DNA of 14,529 nucleotides from positions 1-14,529 of the forward strand of contig PBDC01000086.1 of assembly GCA_002717185.1 (NCBI GenBank), read 5' to 3'. Positions 1-6,856 of this stretch are shown piece after piece (the first letter of the stretch is position 1; each line of letters begins with the position of its first letter). Position numbers and translations under genes: made by a program. The notes below the pieces were generated by a model that saw only the letters and a list, made by a program, of their open reading frames with translations, was not told the origin of the DNA and did not search any database. Origin of the DNA: Rhodospirillaceae bacterium (GTDB taxonomy: Bacteria > Pseudomonadota > Alphaproteobacteria > UBA8366 > GCA-2717185).

Positions 1-22
1 ACCCAAAATAAGGACCTTGAGA

Positions 23-994
23 ATGAAAGCAGTGATTATCGGTGAGAATGGTCTGGAAGTTACAGACGTCAACAAACCAGAACCAAAAGCCAATGAGGTC
101 CTAACCAAGGTTGCAACCTGCGGGTTAAACCGCGCTGACGTCCTGATGGCGAGCGGCGCTTTCCATGGTGCTCAGGGCGGTTCAGGGACTGTCATGGGCA
201 TGGAATGGGCTGGAGAAGTGGAAGCGGTAGGTGCCGACGTGTCTAACGTCGCAGTAGGCGATCGGGTTATGTGCACTGGTACGGCCGGCTACGCAGAGTA
301 TGCCGTTAGCGATTACGGTCGGACGATGAAAATTCCCGGCAACAATATGAGCTACGAGCAGGCAGCTACAATGCCGATTGCCTTACACACCATGCACAAT
401 GCGGTGGTGACGCAAGGTCGTTTGCAAAAAGGTGAAAACGTACTGATACAAGGTGCAAGCTCTGGCGTCGGGCTCATGGCGATGCAGATCGCTAAACATA
501 TGGGAGCAGCGCAAGTTTTTGGTACCTCGACGAATGATGGGCGCCGGGCAAAATTAACAACACATGGCGCTGATATATCGCTCGACCCAAGCGATCCCGG
601 CTGGGTTGATGCGGTGTTGGAGGCGACCGGAGGTGAAGGTGTCGATTTGATCGTCGACCAGGTATCCGGGTCTGTTGCCAATCAGAACCTAGCCGCGACC
701 AGGGTACTTGGCCGTATTGTCAATGTAGGTCGGCTCGGTGGGGGTGTCGCAGAATTTAATTTTGATCTGCATGCTCTGCGTCGCATCGACTATATTGGCG
801 TCACTTTCCGAACACGATCGATAGAGGAAATTCGCGACATAGTTTCCTGCGTTCAACGTGATCTCGGAGATGCCATCGCTGATGGCACGCTCAGCATACC
901 AATTGATCGCACCTTCCCGCTCGATGAAGCGCCAGCGGCACTCGACTATATGGCGGCGAATAATCACTTTGGAAAGTTGGTGCTGCAGACTTAA
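23..994 (+). CDS. Zinc-independent medium-chain reductase, quinone oxidoreductase-like
   Basis: Predicted cytosolic NAD(P)H-dependent reductase of the MDR superfamily (quinone oxidoreductase / enoyl reductase branch), 323 residues, normal for the family. An N-terminal GroES-like domain covers about residues 1-110, with the early LNRADV segment (35-40) typical of quinone reductases. The Rossmann domain follows, with the nucleotide loop GASSGVG at 144-150. No cysteine cluster for structural zinc and no alcohol-dehydrogenase zinc-ligand pattern is visible, so this is the zinc-free type. I chose ATG at 23 over an in-frame TTG at 17 because AAGGA at 10-14 sits at good spacing before it. It stands alone at the window edge and converges on the CoA-transferase gene. 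In this setting it could reduce an enone or enoyl-CoA intermediate, but the substrate cannot be read from sequence. Family call firm, role unknown. Confidence 0.9.
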   Translation: MKAVIIGENGLEVTDVNKPEPKANEVLTKVATCGLNRADVLMASGAFHGAQGGSGTVMGMEWAGEVEAVGADVSNVAVGDRVMCTGTAGYAEYAVSDYGRTMKIPGNNMSYEQAATMPIALHTMHNAVVTQGRLQKGENVLIQGASSGVGLMAMQIAKHMGAAQVFGTSTNDGRRAKLTTHGADISLDPSDPGWVDAVLEATGGEGVDLIVDQVSGSVANQNLAATRVLGRIVNVGRLGGGVAEFNFDLHALRRIDYIGVTFRTRSIEEIRDIVSCVQRDLGDAIADGTLSIPIDRTFPLDEAPAALDYMAANNHFGKLVLQT

Positions 995-1018
995 GGCATA
1001 GCTAAGCCTTTATTTCTT
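993..1018 (+). terminator. Weak candidate terminator after the reductase gene
   Basis: AAGGC at 993-997 and GCCTT at 1006-1010 form a short inverted repeat that begins inside the stop codon, followed by a T-rich tail (TTATTTCTT). The stem is only 5 base pairs, so this is weak. Its place between two convergent genes is where a terminator is expected. The rest of the gap to 1130 shows nothing recognisable. Confidence 0.25.
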
Positions 1019-1130
1019 GGCCTGACACGCTCGCAATTTTTTACTTTCGGAGATATTCGGAACTCACGCACGGTGATTTCACACCTGGCCCCGCAATAAA
1101 TACCCATGACAGATATTGTGTTTTGACGTG

Positions 1131-2345
1131 CTAAATTATCTCACGTTCGAGCAAGTCTTGAATGCGTTCTGGCAACATACCGAGTAAATCTCGAAATACG
1201 TGATCGGTCCCATCCTTAAATCGGGGTCCAAGATGGGTGACGCGGCCAGGTGTCGCCGATAGTTTCGGGATCACGTTTGGAATTACGATATCGCCTACGC
1301 CGGGTTCATTCACGGTTAACAGATTATCGCGTGCTTCGAATTGCGGGTCTTCGAAAATATCTGAGATGGAATTGATGGCTCCGCAGGGAACACCGCCATC
1401 TGTGCAGCGTTTGATCACCTCTATCATAGGATAGGCAGTTGTAAAATTTGACACAGTGTCTTCGATGAATTCGCGCCCAGCGATACGTTGCGCTGCAGTT
1501 TGGTAGTGGTCGGGTTTGGCCAGTTCAGGCTTTTCCATGACGTAGCATAACCGCTCAAACATGCGGTCCGAGGTGCAGGCAATCGAGATCCACTTGTCGT
1601 CACCGGTTTGGAAATGACCGTGCGGGCAGGCGAGGCGGGTTCCCACGCCTTCACGCTGGCGGATCGTGCCTTCCTTCGCATATGCTGGCACCAGCTCGTC
1701 GAGAAAGCGAAATATAGATTCGTAAAGTGCAAGATCGATGTATTGACCTTTACCGGTTTGTTCGACACTACGTAGGGCCAGCAGTATGCCGACTGCGCCG
1801 TATAAACCGGTTGCGTAGTCGGCAAGCGAAGTGGAGCCTGGGGTCACAGGAGGACCGTCCGGCATGCCAGCCAGGTAGGTCAACCCACCAAAACCCTGCG
1901 CGATGCGAGCAAAGCCGGGGCGTTCCTTGTAAGGGCCAGTCTGTCCGTATCCAGAAACGCGCAGCATGACAAGCCGTGGATTAATCTCACTCAGCACATC
2001 CCAACTGAGGCCCCATTTTTCCATTGTCCCCGGCCGGAAATTTTCACAGATCACGTCGGATACAGCGACGAGTTCCTTGAAGATTTTCACACCTTCTGGA
2101 GTACGAAAATCTAGGCCAATTGATGTCTTATTACGCGACTCCGTAAGCCAGGCAAGAGTGTCGCCGTCGCGCTCGGTTTTGGTACCATACCGCCGCCAAT
2201 TGTCGCCGCCCTTAGGGTTTTCGATTTTGATGACTTCGGCCCCGAATTCGGACAGGACGGTAGCGGAAAAGGGCGCGGCAATGAACGTAGCAATGTCGAT
2301 AATGCGTACGCCTTCCATTGGCAATTTGGCAGGTCTTTCGCTCAT
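1131..2345 (-). CDS. CoA-transferase family III (CaiB/BaiF type)
   Basis: Class III CoA-transferase, 404 residues, a typical length. Such enzymes move CoA between a donor acyl-CoA and a free carboxylate through an aspartyl-CoA thioester, in the cytosol. The N-terminal half has the hallmark order: a start like GVRIIDIATFIAAP (12-25), FGAEVIKIE (34-42), the NKTSIGLD segment (72-79), ENFRPG (101-106) and YGQTGP (133-138). The expected catalytic aspartate is D176 in SLADYATG. ATG at 2345 is preceded by a weak GGAA. It is the last gene of a three-gene minus-strand run, 24 bases after the TauD-like gene, so it probably activates a carboxylic acid made by the preceding hydrolase or oxygenase (inference). 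Formyl-CoA, carnitine and bile-acid transferases share this fold, so the substrate stays open. Confidence 0.93.
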   Translation of the reverse strand: MSERPAKLPMEGVRIIDIATFIAAPFSATVLSEFGAEVIKIENPKGGDNWRRYGTKTERDGDTLAWLTESRNKTSIGLDFRTPEGVKIFKELVAVSDVICENFRPGTMEKWGLSWDVLSEINPRLVMLRVSGYGQTGPYKERPGFARIAQGFGGLTYLAGMPDGPPVTPGSTSLADYATGLYGAVGILLALRSVEQTGKGQYIDLALYESIFRFLDELVPAYAKEGTIRQREGVGTRLACPHGHFQTGDDKWISIACTSDRMFERLCYVMEKPELAKPDHYQTAAQRIAGREFIEDTVSNFTTAYPMIEVIKRCTDGGVPCGAINSISDIFEDPQFEARDNLLTVNEPGVGDIVIPNVIPKLSATPGRVTHLGPRFKDGTDHVFRDLLGMLPERIQDLLEREII

Positions 2346-2369
2346 AATGAAATTCCGGTTTTTATTGGA

Positions 2370-3263
2370 TCAGCCTTCGTAGGCTTCGATGGGGCTGCTG
2401 CCAATAGTGCAACGGATCATTATGCGGCGCTCATTTTCTGGATAGTCGAGGCGACCGGTATGCATTAGTCCGCCACGGTTCTCCCACATGATAGTATCAC
2501 CGACCTCCCACTCTTGTTCCCATCGGTATTCGTCAGCACTCGCTGCATGCAAGCAGTCATAAAGCCTTTCCAGGATTTCGTCGCTTTCTTCGGCATTGAC
2601 GCCATGGATACCGACGGCGATCAGCGGGTTGGCATAGATTGCGGGTTTTTTTGAAACAGGATGCTGACAGATCACCGGATGAGTAACTATCGGGCGAGCC
2701 TTGTCATCGTCATTTAGTCTTGAACCGAGATAATGGGCTGTTTTATTTCGTGGATTATTGCCAAGAGCAAACTCGACTTTTAGGTTAGCTACACGATGGC
2801 GCAAATCGTCCGGCATCAGTTCGTAAGCGCGGTGTGCACTAGCGAAACAAGTATTACCTCCCGAGGAGGGGACTTCCAACGCATGAACGGAGGTAGCCTT
2901 AGCAGGGATCGCGTCATAGGTTGTGTCAGAGTGCCATCCGGTGCGAAGGTTTTCCGTCACACCACGACGCGCGGCTAGCTCGTCAATGTTACCTTCGTTA
3001 TCAACATTGCGGTTGAAAACGATCTCCGGTACTTCGGGATGCCAGTAGGCGCTTTGGATATGCCGCTGTAAATGACCGAACTGTGCAGAAAAGTTGGAAA
3101 ACTGGCGTGGTAGGAGGGGTTGGCCGCGGAAAACAAGCACTTGGTGTTCGACGAAAGCACCCTCCAAGGCGGAGATGTCGGTCGCAGCAAGTGGCTCTGA
3201 AATTTTGAGCCCTCTTACTTCTGCGCCAACATCCTGGCCGCTGGGAACAACTTCTATAACCAC
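2370..3263 (-). CDS. TauD/TfdA-family Fe(II)/2-oxoglutarate dioxygenase
   Basis: Non-haem iron dioxygenase of the TauD/TfdA family, 297 residues. The family couples decarboxylation of 2-oxoglutarate to hydroxylation of a substrate C-H bond, often releasing sulfite, a phenol or an amine. The iron triad is visible: H111 and D113 in GWHSDTTY, and H268 in LMHTGR. R284 in RRIMIRCTI fits the 2-oxoglutarate carboxylate anchor. A TauD-like N-terminus (VGAEVRGL, 12-19) supports the start. The start codon is GTG at 3263; no in-frame ATG or GTG lies between it and the upstream stop, and no good ribosome site is seen. It begins 4 bases after the deacylase stop codon, which suggests translational coupling. 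The true substrate (taurine, aryloxyacid, alkyl sulfate, carnitine-like) cannot be told. Confidence 0.92.
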   Translation of the reverse strand: MVIEVVPSGQDVGAEVRGLKISEPLAATDISALEGAFVEHQVLVFRGQPLLPRQFSNFSAQFGHLQRHIQSAYWHPEVPEIVFNRNVDNEGNIDELAARRGVTENLRTGWHSDTTYDAIPAKATSVHALEVPSSGGNTCFASAHRAYELMPDDLRHRVANLKVEFALGNNPRNKTAHYLGSRLNDDDKARPIVTHPVICQHPVSKKPAIYANPLIAVGIHGVNAEESDEILERLYDCLHAASADEYRWEQEWEVGDTIMWENRGGLMHTGRLDYPENERRIMIRCTIGSSPIEAYEG

Positions 3264-3267
3264 GCGT

Positions 3268-4986
3268 TTACGACGATGTTGCTAGTGGGCCGCGCAACAC
3301 TTGTCCTGCAAAATTGCCTGTGGATTCGCCGTTTTCAAAAGCGACTGTGCCATTTACCACCGTTGCAGCGATGCCGTCAGCTTTTTGAACAAGACGTTTA
3401 GCGCCGCCGGGCAAGTCCTGCACCACGGTTGGCAATTTCGGCTTGATCGTATCAGCATCGAAGACGGCTAGGTCGGCGGCGTAGCCTGTGCGGACTAATC
3501 CTCGATCTGGTAACTCCCAGGCCGATGCGTTATCGAAGGTTAGCATCCGGACCGCTTCCTCCAGGGTGAAGTCCTGACGGTCGCGGACCCAGAAACTTAG
3601 CATGTGGGTTTGCAGCGACGAGCCCATCTCCTGGCATACATGTGCGCCGGAGTCTGAGAAGGTAGCGAGCGTACGAGGATGCTTCAGCATACCTTTTACG
3701 TCTTCCTTCTTTTTATTAACTAGCGGTTGCAGAAACATTTGGTCTTCGTTCTCGAGCATCAGGTCGAGCATGGTTTCCACAGGCCCGGCGTTACGCTGCC
3801 GCGCGACTTCGGCTACCGATGGGTCGTTCCAGTCGACGCCTTGCATGGCGAGTAAATTCTCATAGTCTGGTCGCATCGGATTGGTAGAGGCGTCGCCACC
3901 ACCTTGAAATTCAGCCACCCGCGGACGCATCGTAACCTCTTCTTCGACAAGCTTACGGCGTATTTCTGGGTCTGCCATGTGGCGCTTTTGCTCCTCAAGC
4001 GGAAGGGCACGTATCTTTTGCCAGCCGGGAAGTCCATCGAAGGGCAGGTTTGATTTCATCGAGAAGACAACACTGATCGGCCGAGTAGAGGATTGCCCGA
4101 ACATACGACCGCCCTTTGCGACTGTGTCGTCGATCACGCCGGTCTGAAACTGCCAGGAGGTGGGATCGTCCAGCATTTGCGTGGCGATTGTTCCAAACAT
4201 GATCGGTCGCCCACTCTCTAGCGCAATACGCTGCATTTCCTCGAAAAATTCTTTTTGTGCGGTGCCACTGGATACATCGGGACCGACCTGGAAGATGCCC
4301 GCATTGAGTTCCGCCATGGCCCCAACCAACTGATCAATTTCTGCCCAGTCGGCGTATCGGCTGGCGACCGGAGAGCCGTCAGGAGTGGAATGCGTAGTTG
4401 AGAGCGATGTTGAAAACCCGATAGCACCAGCCTTGATCGCTTCCTGAACCGCCGCAGCCATTTTGGCGATATCATCATCCGTGGCTTTATCGCTCAGGGC
4501 GCGTTCCCCCATTACATACATGCGAAGTGCGGAGTGGCCGATATAGGCGCCGTAATTTATGCCTTTCGTCGCGCGGTCGACTGCGTCGAGATATTCCGGA
4601 AAGGATTCCCAACTCCAGTCGACACCGGACATGATCGCTTCGGTCGGGATGTCTTCAACCGCCTCGAGACATTGTGCAAACCATTCCCGTTCCTCCGGCT
4701 TGCAGGGGGCCAAGGCGAAGCCGCAGTTACCCATCATGACGCTTGTCACGCCATGCCAACAGGAACAACTGCCAAGCGGATCCCAGGTGACCTGCGCGTC
4801 CATATGTGTATGACCGTCAATGAAGCCGGGCGAAACAATTAATCCGTCAGCGTCAATCACCTTATCGGCTGGGGTCCGGATACGCCCGATTTCTACAATC
4901 CGACCACCCTTAACGCCCACATCCGCCTGGTACCGAGCACCGCCTGATCCGTCAACTATGGTCCCATTCTTGATAAGCAAGTCCAT
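3268..4986 (-). CDS. Amidohydrolase, N-acyl-D-amino-acid deacylase-like
   Basis: Metal-dependent amidohydrolase of the D-aminoacylase branch, 572 residues, expected to hydrolyse an N-acyl or amide bond. The N-terminal β-sandwich strand DLLIKNGTIVDGSG (2-15) leads to PGFIDGHTHMD (53-63), with metal-site H59 and H61. The bridging-cysteine motif GNCGF places C88, and the late catalytic aspartate is D445 in FSDSGAH. The C-terminal stretch 499-515 (TGYAADLAVFDADTIKP) is typical of the fold. The two later histidine ligands of characterised D-aminoacylases are not obvious: the matching regions read FQVGPD (232-237) and PIMFGTIA (261-268). I chose ATG at 4986 over a TTG 15 bases upstream because AGGAGA lies just before it. 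It is the first gene of a three-gene run. Substrate uncertain; other cyclic-amide hydrolases are possible. Confidence 0.88.
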   Translation of the reverse strand: MDLLIKNGTIVDGSGGARYQADVGVKGGRIVEIGRIRTPADKVIDADGLIVSPGFIDGHTHMDAQVTWDPLGSCSCWHGVTSVMMGNCGFALAPCKPEEREWFAQCLEAVEDIPTEAIMSGVDWSWESFPEYLDAVDRATKGINYGAYIGHSALRMYVMGERALSDKATDDDIAKMAAAVQEAIKAGAIGFSTSLSTTHSTPDGSPVASRYADWAEIDQLVGAMAELNAGIFQVGPDVSSGTAQKEFFEEMQRIALESGRPIMFGTIATQMLDDPTSWQFQTGVIDDTVAKGGRMFGQSSTRPISVVFSMKSNLPFDGLPGWQKIRALPLEEQKRHMADPEIRRKLVEEEVTMRPRVAEFQGGGDASTNPMRPDYENLLAMQGVDWNDPSVAEVARQRNAGPVETMLDLMLENEDQMFLQPLVNKKKEDVKGMLKHPRTLATFSDSGAHVCQEMGSSLQTHMLSFWVRDRQDFTLEEAVRMLTFDNASAWELPDRGLVRTGYAADLAVFDADTIKPKLPTVVQDLPGGAKRLVQKADGIAATVVNGTVAFENGESTGNFAGQVLRGPLATSS

Positions 4987-5016
4987 GGCGTTCTCCTGCA
5001 AATAGTCCTTACTGGA

Positions 5017-5077
5017 GGTATTCTTGCATTGCTAGGCCTCGCGTCACAACATGGCGCCAGACACCATCGAGAATACC
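5017..5077. promoter_or_regulatory. Divergent promoter region with spaced inverted repeat
   Basis: The 113-base gap between the deacylase (minus) and crotonase (plus) genes holds GGTATTCT at 5017-5024 and its exact reverse complement AGAATACC at 5070-5077. Between them lies the palindrome TGGCGCCA at 5052-5059. Two half-sites facing two divergent genes fit an operator for a dimeric or looping regulator controlling both directions. No clear -35/-10 pair is seen and no regulator gene is in the window, so this rests only on symmetry and position. Confidence 0.35.
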
Positions 5078-5084
5078 CCATATC

Positions 5085-5091
5085 AAGGAGG
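5085..5091 (+). promoter_or_regulatory. Strong ribosome binding site of the crotonase gene
   Basis: AAGGAGG lies 8 bases before the ATG at 5100, a near-perfect Shine-Dalgarno sequence. It fixes the start and predicts efficient translation. Confidence 0.8.
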
Positions 5092-5099
5092 ATACGAAT

Positions 5100-5948
5100 A
5101 TGAGCCCGAAGCTCGTCGACCATTTGTTGTACGAAAAAGAAGATAACGGCGTCGTCTGGATCAAGTTCAATCAACCAGAGGTGCTGAACGCACTGGTTGG
5201 TAATTCGGAAGAAAACAGCACGGTCGCCAAGGTCGGCGAGTACATGCGTGCTGCGGATGACGATCCGGATATCCGCATCATCGTTCTGACAGGTGTAGGA
5301 CGGGCGTTTTGTGCTGGCGCCAACTTGAAGAAGAAGGCGCCTTCGGAGATCACCGGGGAAAATTTTGTCGGTAACCGCAGCGGAAGGGATGGTGCAGACG
5401 CAGTGCGTCAACATTTTTTCCACGGTTTCACAAAGCTGCACCGGGACATCGCGGATATCCGTAAGCCCACCATCGCCATGATCAATGGACCGGCTGTCGG
5501 ATCCGGCATGGATATGTCATTACATTGCGATGTCCGCATCGGTTGCGAAAAAACCCGCTTCATAGCCTATCACCAGGCCGGCCAGATCATCGAGAATGGC
5601 GGCTGCTACTACCTCCCAAATATGATTGGTCTTGGCCGAGCGTTGGAATTTGCCTACACCGGGAGTTGCGATGCCGAGACCGCCTATCGGTGGGGCATGA
5701 TCAACCATCTTGTCGACGCTGAAAATCTTGAGACCTTCACTCGTGAAATGTGCGATCGGATGCTGGCCATCCCACCTTTGGTTCAATGGAACAGTAAGCG
5801 CATCATGCGGTCCGCGCTCGACACAACCTTGGATCATACCATGGTTCTAACTTCAAACGCGGCGCTGATACTAAACAGTTCCGAAGATGAAACAGAGGCA
5901 CGCAAGGCCTTTGTAGAAAAGCGCAAGCCAGTCTTCAAGGGGCGTTAG
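5100..5948 (+). CDS. Enoyl-CoA hydratase/isomerase (crotonase) family protein
   Basis: Crotonase-fold acyl-CoA enzyme, 282 residues, usual length. Such proteins hydrate, isomerise, dehalogenate or cleave CoA thioesters in the cytosol. The first oxyanion-hole segment is RAFCAGANLK (68-77) and the second is INGPAVGSGMDMSLHCDVRI (128-147). At the first catalytic-glutamate position of classical hydratases there is D138. At the second acidic position, which in isomerases lies in a PDGG-type segment, there is E165 in IIENGG. That pattern looks more like an isomerase or a specialised crotonase than a β-oxidation hydratase (inference). The C-terminal part ends in a helix with FVEKRKPVFKGR, common in the family. 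The gene leads a two-gene plus-strand unit, divergent from the deacylase operon, and probably handles the acyl-CoA made by the CoA-transferase. Confidence 0.9.
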   Translation: MSPKLVDHLLYEKEDNGVVWIKFNQPEVLNALVGNSEENSTVAKVGEYMRAADDDPDIRIIVLTGVGRAFCAGANLKKKAPSEITGENFVGNRSGRDGADAVRQHFFHGFTKLHRDIADIRKPTIAMINGPAVGSGMDMSLHCDVRIGCEKTRFIAYHQAGQIIENGGCYYLPNMIGLGRALEFAYTGSCDAETAYRWGMINHLVDAENLETFTREMCDRMLAIPPLVQWNSKRIMRSALDTTLDHTMVLTSNAALILNSSEDETEARKAFVEKRKPVFKGR

Positions 5949-5959
5949 GGCCATATATC

Positions 5960-6032
5960 ACCTTGCTCACCCCGGCTTTCCAGCCGGGGTCCACATCTAT
6001 CCACAGCATAGCGTCTTCATCGACCTTGCTCA
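5960..6032. repeat. REP-like GC-rich palindrome flanked by 10-base direct repeats
   Basis: CCCCGGCT at 5970-5977 and AGCCGGGG at 5982-5989 form a perfect 8-base-pair stem with loop TTCC. The context (CAC before, TCCAC after) resembles the dispersed palindromes common in proteobacterial intergenic DNA. ACCTTGCTCA occurs at 5960-5969 and again at 6023-6032, flanking the hairpin like a target duplication. There is no U-tract, and the hairpin lies between two genes read in the same direction, so transcript stabilisation or a mobile repeat is likelier than termination. Only one copy is in this window, so the family cannot be confirmed here. Confidence 0.5.
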
Positions 6033-6085
6033 GGGGCATCTTGTGCTTTGTTCGAGATGGCAGCTTAGAGTTAGGGAGGACAAAT

Positions 6086-6853
6086 ATGGCCGCTGACGAC
6101 ATGACTAACTGGCGAACCTCCATCGCCGAAGTCATCAGTTCCGAAACCGAGGAGGAAGTTCTAATCCGCGGACGTAAACTGAGCGATTTAGTGGGTTCGG
6201 TCAGCTTCGCTGAAATGATGTTTCTACTACTGACAGGCCGCGAAGCAACTAAATCGCAGGCGCGGGTCCTTGACGCATTACTGGTCGCATCCATTGAACA
6301 CGGCATCGCACCGCCTTCAATGATCGCACGTTGCTACGCCTCCTACGGCACTTCGATTCAGGCGGCCATGGCCGGTGGCATAATGGCCTTTGGTGACACG
6401 ATGGGCGGCGCTGGTGAGCAGCTTGCAAAACTGCTGTCCGAAGCGATTCACGGGCTTTATGGTGAGCCTTTAGACGATGACTTGAAGCCGTTGGCGAAGG
6501 AAATTGTCGCACGCGAGGTCAGGGTGCCAGGTTATGGCATACCTTTGCACGGCGCTGATCCACGGTCTCCTAAGATGCAGGAAATTGCCCGCGAGGAAGG
6601 ATGTTTTGGCCCTCATAGCCGGCTGGCGGAGCTGATCGAACAGGAGATAATGATGAAAACGGGCAAGACTGTGCCACTCAACCTAGATGGCGTTGGTGCC
6701 TCGGTCATCCTCGATCTCGGCTTTCCCTGGCAGCTTGCTCGCATGTTTCTAATAACCCCGCGCTCCGTCAGTTTCGCCGCGCATTATTATGAAGAGCAAC
6801 AGCAGGGGTCCCGCTGGAGGCATCTGCCAGCAGAGGATATAGCGTACGAATAA
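6086..6853 (+). CDS. Citryl-CoA lyase / citrate synthase-like protein lacking both catalytic histidines
   Basis: Short citrate-synthase-fold protein, 255 residues, the size of stand-alone citryl-CoA-lyase-type domains rather than full citrate synthase (over 400). Family features: EHG at 71-73, AGGIMAFGDTMGGAGE at 96-111, VPGYGIPLH with DPRSPKMQEIA at 147-168, PLNLDG at 197-202 and AAHYYEEQ at 231-238. The family's catalytic histidine in the GDxHGGAGE-type loop is M106 here, and the one in GxGHR/P is I152. The catalytic aspartate is kept as D201. So the usual claisen/retro-claisen chemistry may be lost or changed. I chose ATG at 6086, preceded by AGGGAGGA at about 6073-6080, over an upstream TTG that would run through the REP-like hairpin. 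It follows the crotonase by 137 bases and may act on the same acyl-CoA. Confidence 0.85.
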   Translation: MAADDMTNWRTSIAEVISSETEEEVLIRGRKLSDLVGSVSFAEMMFLLLTGREATKSQARVLDALLVASIEHGIAPPSMIARCYASYGTSIQAAMAGGIMAFGDTMGGAGEQLAKLLSEAIHGLYGEPLDDDLKPLAKEIVAREVRVPGYGIPLHGADPRSPKMQEIAREEGCFGPHSRLAELIEQEIMMKTGKTVPLNLDGVGASVILDLGFPWQLARMFLITPRSVSFAAHYYEEQQQGSRWRHLPAEDIAYE

Positions 6854-6856
6854 CGC

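Noticed and set aside
1966..2382. 138-codon plus-strand open frame opposite the CoA-transferase
   Set aside because: It is fully antisense to a gene with clear family motifs, has serine/arginine-rich shadow composition and no ribosome site.
4956..5441. 161-codon minus-strand open frame across the divergent gap and the start of the crotonase gene
   Set aside because: It lies antisense to a clear crotonase and overlaps the start of the deacylase gene. It shows no recognisable domain, and its length is explained as a shadow of the plus-strand coding frame.
5970..5989. GC hairpin as an intrinsic terminator between crotonase and lyase-like gene
   Set aside because: No U-tract follows the stem and the two genes are co-directional; the repeat context fits a dispersed palindrome better.
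5963..6085. N-terminal extension of the citryl-CoA-lyase-like protein from a TTG at 5963
   Set aside because: It would translate through the REP-like palindrome. The ATG at 6086 has a strong AGGGAGGA ribosome site and fits the family N-terminus.
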